A stretch of DNA of 64,000 bases from Nereocystis luetkeana. Its lineage: Eukaryota > Sar > Phaeophyceae > Laminariales > Laminariaceae. The notes below the pieces were generated by a model. That model was not told the DNA's origin, did no database searches, and was given only the letters and a program-made list of their open reading frames with translations. The position numbers were made by a program, and so were the translations under genes. The number at the start of each line of letters is the position of its first letter. The first letter of the stretch is position 1. Positions 45,501 through 54,500 of this stretch are shown here, piece by piece. The stretch covers positions 7,250,988 to 7,314,987 of the forward strand of contig JARUPZ010000005.1 in assembly GCA_031213475.1 (NCBI GenBank), written 5' to 3'.

Positions 45501-48500
45501 AACGTGTGTGAGCAGCGCTAAGCACGGATCGTCGCGCGGGTTTCATAGTAAACCGGGAAGGGTGTGTGCATTGTTGCAATATTGCGTGTCAAGGCTCTGT
45601 CTCCGAGAGAACAGGTACCGAGAAAGGGCCCCAGGTGACCTCGCAACGATGAGTAAAAATAGTTTGAAAGAACATAGTTGAGGGGGTCAGGTTGTGGAAA
45701 CGAAGAAGAGAAGAATATCGATCGGAGAGATGGATAAAACAGAATGAGAGGAGGGATGACGGCGGGCGTGTCCATTCCTTGACCATGACGGAGGTGCGCA
45801 CGCCTCGGGTAAGTACTTATGCGTATTTTATCCATATTAAGTGAATATGAATGGACCTTAAACACCAGAATCCCCACACAGAATTTTGCTATGTAGAGTT
45901 GTCGTGCTAGGGGTGTATGGGACTGGTGGGAGGGTTGGGTCGAAGGCGATGGCCATGCCGAGATTTCTTCGGGTTATGACTCCGTTGTTTGCTTGTTTGT
46001 TTGTTTTCGTATGTGGTTGCCTGTTCGCTTACTTGTTTCATCGTGTGTTTGGATCGCTTGCTTTTTCGCTAGTCTTTCTTGTACGTGTTCCATTCGTTTG
46101 CTCGTTTTATGTTTGCTGATGGTGTCCCGAGCTGCCCAAAACGTACATACGCATCCGTCATACTTCTGTCACACAGGGCAAAATAATAGTACTTAAGTCG
46201 AGCTCGAGAGAAAGTGCACAACAACTTCAACGGTAGCGCACCACATTCCCTTCACCGCCGTCGATCGATCTAAGGTTGGAGTGGAGGCAACGATCGGGAC
46301 GCTAACGCGCGTTGTGTGCTGGATTTTGACCTTGTACAACCTCGTGGTCGAAGAAGGACGTGAGCTCAGAGCCGCTAAGAGCGTCAAAAAGTGAGAAAGG
46401 ACTGCCAAAAACCTGTAGCGATGTTGTTGCACGTTGAGGAGAAGGGGATCTTGCTGGTGGTTGCGTTGGTGTTGAGATTGGAGGGGGCATTGGCGGCGGA
46501 CGGTAGAGGGGGTGGCAGTAGTCGTGACTGTGGTGTTGGTGGTGTTAATGCAGTGGTATTGCTCTAGGGATGGTACTGCTGGTTATTTAGGTGGATGGTG
46601 GTGTTCTTAATGCCGTTGTTGCTGTTGGCCTTCTACATCGCTGCGAAAGTGATATCCCACCCCTGCTTTGCCGAATGCCCACCCCGTTTCCCACTTTGCT
46701 AGTACTATTTGCCAGCTCTTTTAGATAAGGCTACGCTCAACCACCGTCTGCCCGACACTGTAGTAGCTTAATTATCGCCCCCGTTCTTTTAGCTTCCCCG
46801 ACACATTAGGTCGTTGTTTGGTTTCACTCGGAAGACACATCTTAGCCGCAAAGCGCTAACTACTAAGCGAAACGAAACGAAACGTAACCGGAACCGAACC
46901 GAGAGGGACCAGGAAAACCGAACCCCTAAACAACCAAGCTCACCTGCGTGTTGTAGTTGTGACAGATAACTATTAATAGCAACAGACGGCCATAACTCGA
47001 TAAGCTTTCGGACGCAGACGGTTTTGGATACCTGCCACGCCGTATTGTAACTTACATGAAAGCATCGACGAGGCAGTTGGATTTGATGATATTCAAATCC
47101 GACTGAAGCCTAAAATTGGAATTGAACATATGACGCCCATACCATATATATGGGTGTTAGTGCTTCCGGCCGCCCATCGGTATGCACGTGTGTACGTGAG
47201 CACCGCGGGACGGTTCCTGTTTACTGCTCCGACCTACAGTAGATTCTCATATATTATGGTTCTTCACATCAAACCGCTTGGTCCGCCGTTGGGCAAGCAG
47301 GGTACACCCAATGGCCGTGCCGATGCTTCCTAACGTTTGGCGGCCATGAACCGTACATCATGGGTATCTCCGAGGCCGAGGTTATGCATCGTAAAGATCG
47401 CATATTCGCTGAGGCGATGCCGAACTTACCGAACGCAGAGCAGGCATAAACCACATACAGATCAAACCAATCAGTACTCAATACAAGCAACAGGCCACGC
47501 ACAACCCAGAGTCATACCAGAAAATTGAAAATGTCAGAAAGACAGAAAAAATAACTAGAAGCTTTTGCTGCAACCTGATGACACTAAACACAAAACATAC
47601 ATTTGCGCGTTTGTTTGTGCTTGTGACCTTACGTCGTGTATGGTGTTTGCGGGTTTTCGGCACCTCCGGCGTAAAGATACTTCTTGGGCGGCTGGAACCT
47701 TCATTCTGTTGCCGCGTACGTCCTGGTTCTAGCGCTGATACCCGTGTTCAAGCCTTGGGAACGCGAAGTTCAATGGGGATTCGACAACCAGCATGATGTC
47801 GACGACGACGAGCCCATGTATTCAAAGGAAGACATCGTGAGTGAGGAAGCAGGGGGAGAGGGGGGGATCAGGAAAAGAGGTGGAGGTTTGGGTGCAGTCT
47901 TTATTGGTTTGTGGATTGGTTGTTCGGTTGTAAGGTGGTCTTCGGTAGGGCTCGTATCAACGTTGGCATAGGGCATTTCCTCGGCAAATACCCTACGGAA
48001 GCCCTTAGTAAGGGTATGTACGGTATCCATACTATAACGAACACTTGGCTCGGTACGAACTCGATATTGGTACCGGGCACTTCCACATGTTCAGTACGAC
48101 GTCAATACCGGCACCCGACACTTGGTAAGGGTATACCGGGGGTATTTACCGCGCCGAAGGGTTCGGTACCATCTCAATATGCTACCGGACATTCCTCTAT
48201 GGATCGGTACGAACTAGATATCGGTACCCGACAATTCGGCAATTCTGGTACGGCTTCAATACCGGTGTTTGGCAGTTCGGTGAATTACGTACGACTTAAA
48301 CCCAGGAGCCGACACTTCGACACGTTTCGGTATGCCCACTAAGAATACGCCGGGTACCGGTATACCCAACCGAATACAACCGTTGTTCGATAATGGATTG
48401 ATCGACTAATTGAGTGGTTGATCGATCGATTGATTGATTGATCGATTGTTACTTCTATTAATCGGTTGAGTGACTCGTTGATTGGCCGATGTTTCGGATG

Positions 48501-51469
48501 TAATTTGGTTTCCGTTTTTTTTGTTTCACGGTTTTGCAGGTCAGACGAGTAATGACGGCACCGGCGATCTTGTTGCTGTTTACAAGGCTGATGGAGCACC
48601 TGGCGGTGTGGAAGTCAACGGGAGTATTTATCGCGGTGATCCGGATGATGATTGTAAACACGGCCAGCTGGTCGGTCCTCTTCATTCTGTTCGAGGTACG
48701 AAGGAGGTGAAGTAGTGTCCGTACTATTATAGTGGTGGGAGTGGTACTCATGGTAATTTGTGGACCTGGCAGTTGCAGTAGCGATGAGTAGTAGTATTAA
48801 TGGTGATAGTAGTAACAATTGAGATTCAGCACTTCCCCGACAATGGACGTCGAGCCGTGTCGGTCGACCGGTCGTCAACTGAATGAAAAGGGATTAAACT
48901 TCTAGCTTGAAAATTCAATTTTTATAAAAACCGGAATTTCGAACTTCTCATTTAAACCTATAAATCAACCTAGAAAAGTTTGAATCTCAACTCTCGAGTG
49001 AAATAATACTGGTCGCATAGTCCTGCGAGTTATCCAGCCCACTGCCGGCAAAATTCGAGCCTATTGCCCAGTGATCAAGGTGGGCACCGGCATCATCAAA
49101 CATGTGTGCCGCACAGCAGTACGTAGGAACATTCGGTATTCTCTGTAAATAAATGTCAGAAGCCACAAACAACACCTAAATAGCCTCCCTTCGCTCAAAG
49201 CACTCTATTCGTTCAAATAAATAGCAAACCACCCAGTTTCGAAAACACCAAAACGATTCTGAACTCAATATTATCCATTTCAAAGAAACGAAACCCCAAA
49301 TAACACCTTAGTAGCCTCCCTTCCTTGAAAACACTATATTTGTTCAAATAGCAAACCACCCAGTTTCGAGAACCAACACGATTCTGAAATCAACAATATT
49401 TCAATATAAAACATTAGCCTCCGCATAGGAAACGCACTATGTCCAGTAAATCGGCATCATCACGAAAACCAGAATTCCCGTCCCTAAATTAACGTGCTAG
49501 TCTCATTGCGGCCGACCTATATGTTGGCACCAAGGTTTTGCATTTATGCATGCTACGTACGTACCCGGGTTATGATTAGGGCTTCAGCGCGTGGTGCGCG
49601 CAGCGTGTCATATGCCGGAGGCGAGAGGAACTCCCCGCAGGGGGGGCGGAGGCGAAAACGTTGGGCGTATGTTCGTGAAGGTTTGCTTGCAAATACATGC
49701 GCTTGAAGGCAGGTGCGGGCCTGACTTCTTGAACTATTGCTGGTTGACGCGAAGGAAGTGTGTTGAACATTACGAAAAATGTTGTGGCCAGGGGCGGGAA
49801 CAAAAGAAGGTTGAGAACGGATCCAAACATAAATCGCTTGTGTGACTAATGGTGATCCAAACTAAACCCTTGAACGGCCATTCCCGCTGTTGTTGTCGGC
49901 AGGTTCCAATGCGCACGTGCAACACACGGTCTGACCCATCATCTCAATTCAGTATCGACACAGCCCGCACACTGAATATGCCTTTAACGAACTTTCTTCT
50001 AGCCAACGAAGTGCTGTGTCGACATTTCTACGAGGCAGTCTAATAGGCCTTTAGCTCGCACATGATAAGCTCATGACGTCATCGCGGCTCCAAAAAGCTA
50101 CACGTAGGTAAATTCAAATCATCCAGCCAAAAGAGAAAACCTATACTTCGGTGGTAAGCTTCCAGTAATCAGTTCACGAGGTCTCCGTGTGCTCCTCTCT
50201 ATCTCGGATACGCTCCGGTGTCGTCCTCCCACGGAGCATGCTCTCCGGCCCTTGGCCAACCACGCGGGCCCTTTATCCGTTACCTCTCTCCCTCCTCGAC
50301 CTCCTCCCCTTGGTCGTCCACGACGCCCGACACCGTTTTATCACCGTGGTGCTCCCCGTTCCCTCCTCGAAGGTTTCCGCGTAAGGCGGCTCCTGCTTGG
50401 GCGTAAGCACGGCAGCAGTGATGTGCTTGCTCGGAAGCGCATCGATGATGGTTGTTTCCTGGCCTCTTCCGTTCTACGTAGGCGGTAACACTTGCTGTCG
50501 AGGCAGGCGCTCCTGCTGAACACCCTCTGGTGCTCGCTCTTTTATCCTCCCACGTTGTCAATGACCAGCGAACTATGTTGAGCAGTTTCACCTGGCAATT
50601 GCTTGTTCTGCATCGCCCGCGAGGTGTACATTAATGTATTGACTTGCTCGTGTGTACCTTTGGGCACATTCACTCCCGCGCTCGGGGAAATCCTTCTCAC
50701 CGCGATTATCGACCTGCTCGGCGGAGCACTCCGCCCTGTCTCACCAGTAAACTGCTTGCTCTGCGTTGCCCGCGTGTTGTACTCCAGCCTCTCCCCGTTG
50801 TCATTTATCTCTCCCCCCCTATCCTATACCTGGTGTATACCAAATTGTATATATATATAGGTTGGGTTGGCGTCGGTTGGCGACCACGCTGTGAAACACG
50901 CCTCTCGCTACGTGAGCTAGACAGGGAGGGGGCCGTTTTTAGTTTTTGGGTTTTTGCGGTCACCACGGCTGCGGTCGAGTTAGATCGTTTTTGTCCGGGG
51001 AGAACCTTCCCTCCGCACAAGGGGGGTCGCCGCATCACGTGGTATGCATACAGTAAGACACCCACGAGGCAGTTACATAGTGAAGCCATTCCTGTCTCTT
51101 GAACTGGCCACACCAGAAATTGAAAGGAATCATTGACGCTGTCATCCATATGCAAACCATTCCACCTTAAAAGTGGTTCTTAATAGGATACAACTCACCC
51201 TTCATGCAACTCGCCCAACACCTCACGGCGCTTGGCGCTTGTTGCAAGCAATGTCTGCCTGGTCGGTGAGAACCCGACGGTGAACACCCGACGTGCTCCG
51301 TGCCGGCATTGTAGGGTTGCAAGGGTCTATGGTCATACACCTGCGGCCATGCCTGATAATGAGAACACCCCGTCCCCTCTTTCTTTCTATCTATCTCTCG
51401 CGCTGCAGTGTATCCTGCCTATGCGCGAGTATAACCACCACGGCCTTAAGCTGCTGCTGCGGATGCTGA

Positions 51470-51504
<35 letters not shown>

Positions 51505-54500
51505 AACATGATGGAGCCGCTGCCGTTGCAGCTCCTGGTGAAGCCATTGCCGCTTGAGCTGTCGTTGTTGCTGATGAAATGGCTGATCGAGTCATTGCTG
51601 TTGCTGCTGTTGCTGCTACTGTTGACGCTGAACCATTACCCAATTTTGCGGTGGTAGGAATTCTACCTACGAAATCGACGCTTGTCAGGACACGGCCGTA
51701 GTAACGTTCGTGGTAGCCGGGCGGCAGTAGTCAAGCGTCAAAGTAGGCGTGGAACGGCAGGATCGGAGCGTCGACGTGATTGGCTACCGCTCTGCACCGC
51801 GGTTGAGCGTGACCAACCCGCTCGCATCGTGTGCATCGGATCCCGCTCGTGCCGCGTGTGTTCATCTCGCTTCGACTCATAGCCAGATCAAGCCGCACCA
51901 GCAAGCCCCAATCAGCGTGCACTTTCAGTTGGAACCTCACAATCATGTCCAGTGCACTCACTGGTGTGATGAGTAGGGCCGGGATGGGTCCACCGCCGGG
52001 CTCTCATGGTACCGGGACGCACGGGATACATAACTATATGGAACATACTTGGCAATGTAAAAGGACCGGACATAAAGTGCCGATGTTGTGGCACCCACCT
52101 GGTACATATGAACATTACCCGGGAACAACGTTCCAGTCGTGTCTACGTACCCCACGCACGGTTATACATATAACCATCGTGTACGTCTCGTACTTTCGAC
52201 ATAAACTCCTGTCCTGCTTCTAGCGGATCCTTAGTCCCTACCTCCGACTCCCCACCGTCTCCTCCCTCGTGCCCAACAAAATTCAAGCTCAAGTCTCGCG
52301 CAGATCATTTTGCGTGTGCGTATATGTCGGCAGACGCTATCTACGGGTCTTCACAGGATAAGGATCACATATGTTTGTTTGGAACTAACGACCACAGGAG
52401 GACACAGTTTGCTCGTAAAGTTGGTTTAGCGCCGAAACAAGCTTTTGAATGTTTGGCTTGTTCTTGCCTGCGCGTGTCACCCGCCTGCCCCCCCCCCCCC
52501 CCCCGGCGTTGTTTTTCCAGGTGGCATTCGCCCTAGCGTTTTACGCCCTCCTAAGGGGAAGCACCGGCTTCACCACCGTATGGGAGAGCATAGTGACGCT
52601 GTTCCTGATGTCCATGGGCGAGGTTGACTTCCCCTTAAGCGACGAGAAGTGAGCACCTCAACTGTGTTGACCGACCTCCGCTGCGGCTGCCGTTAATAGG
52701 ACTGTTACAGGGTGTTGGTCGCTGGTTTCGGTGTCGATGCCGATTGGCTAGACCTTGATTTGTTGGATCTCGATTGGCTAGACCTTGATTTGTTGGATCT
52801 CGATCGAATTTTGTCTCGATCTCGATCCCGATCTTGATGTCAATCTAGATTTGCGAATCCCAGATTCCAAGTTCGATATCGATACTCTGTGTATCCCTAC
52901 CCTGATTTCAATTTTGATACCAAGTTGGACTGATGCGCAATCGATCGATTCGGATCTCACACTGAGGGAACTTGTCGTCTATCACAACTATCTACCGTTC
53001 AGGTATCTGCACATCGTGGGGGTGTTGATGTTCGGGACATTCATGCTGCTGGTGGCGATCGTTTATCTCAACCTTCTCGTCGCCATTATGACCAGCGGCT
53101 ACACTGAGGTAAAGAAGCAAGACTTGGACAAGGTACTGTAATCACGTACCAGGCATACCGCATAGTGTCAATGCTGTAGGAAGAAACGAGATTTTTATGC
53201 CATACACTTTCAAGGTTTTTTGTTTTCCTGTGTTTGCGTCGCCATCATGAACAGCAAGCTACCGGGTGACTATTACGGGGGACCATAGTTAATAGGACCA
53301 AATATTGTTAGTAAAAATGGTTAAATATATAGGTTTTTATGTATACCATAGGTCCTATTAACTATGGTCCCCCGTAATAGTTTACCTAAGGTGAGCTGAT
53401 GTTTATTGAAATTTGGTGAAAATTCCGCCAAACAGCACCGGTAAGAGAAGGGGAGGGCAGGGAGCACAAGAGGAAAGGAGCCAGTGTGATAGTACGATAT
53501 TTCAATTTTGTATTGTAATATTGCTCGACCGAGTTCTCGGTGTGAACAAAATTGCCTCGCCTTATTTAGAATTCATCAGTAGTGTCTGGTGCGTTTCATG
53601 TTCCCTGTGTATGTTGTGTGTGTCTGATGTTTTATTGTGGTGTCACCTGCTTGCCGCTGTTTGGAAGAAAAAATATCGGCCGACCGTCCGATGTTAAAAA
53701 TATCACAACGCATGCCTCCTCTCAGCTTGATCCTGCTGTTCGTGTGATGAAAAGCTTTGCAGAAAAGATTTAGTGAAACACGGGGCAGGGAAAGCGTTTG
53801 TCGTTTTGTTTCCTTGGTATGATGATTATGTATCATACGATAGGAAATAAATAACATTCGCGTGTCGTTTCTTTTTTTACGACAGCACGTATACGCGTTA
53901 CCTTTGTCTTTGGTCTTGTCTTGCTATGTTATCACTGCTGCCGCTGCTGCAGCTGCCCGCTGGCACTGCCACTGACTTGGTTGCCGCCGTAACCGTTGTT
54001 GGTGCTGGTAATTATATCCGTGCTGTCGCGGACGCTGCTGGCGCCGCTGCTGCCGCGCCGTGCAGGTGCTGTGCAGGGCGAATGCCCAGGCAGTGATGAG
54101 CCGCGCCGCTGCCCTGGTGAAATGGGAAGGGATCATGTCCGAGCCATTGAGAAAAAAGGTGAGAGGGGGTCAGCGGATGTGGCCATCTGCGAGGCGGGTC
54201 GGAGCAATGGGTTTGCTGGGCCTTGTTTCGATTGCAAAATCCACCATGTATAGGCTACAAAGTACCGTAGCATATTAAACATATATGCCAGCTGTTTCAG
54301 TAGCTCGACCCGTTACATTTACTTCGTGTGTGATAATTTGTCTGTTTTCTTGAGGCATGAGTTTAGATGCCTGTTTGGTTTTGTTTCGTGTACGGCTGTT
54401 CTTCTGTGTCTTCCCCGCTTGTTCGATCAGTTTTCTCTCTCACTGTTTTGTTTAAGCGAATGCCCGATGTAGTTGCTGGTTTTCCTTCTTTCACGTAACA

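Noticed and set aside
51232..51657. Poly-Leu + frame and poly-Ala minus frame
   Set aside because: Translation of the CTG array and an R3 copy.
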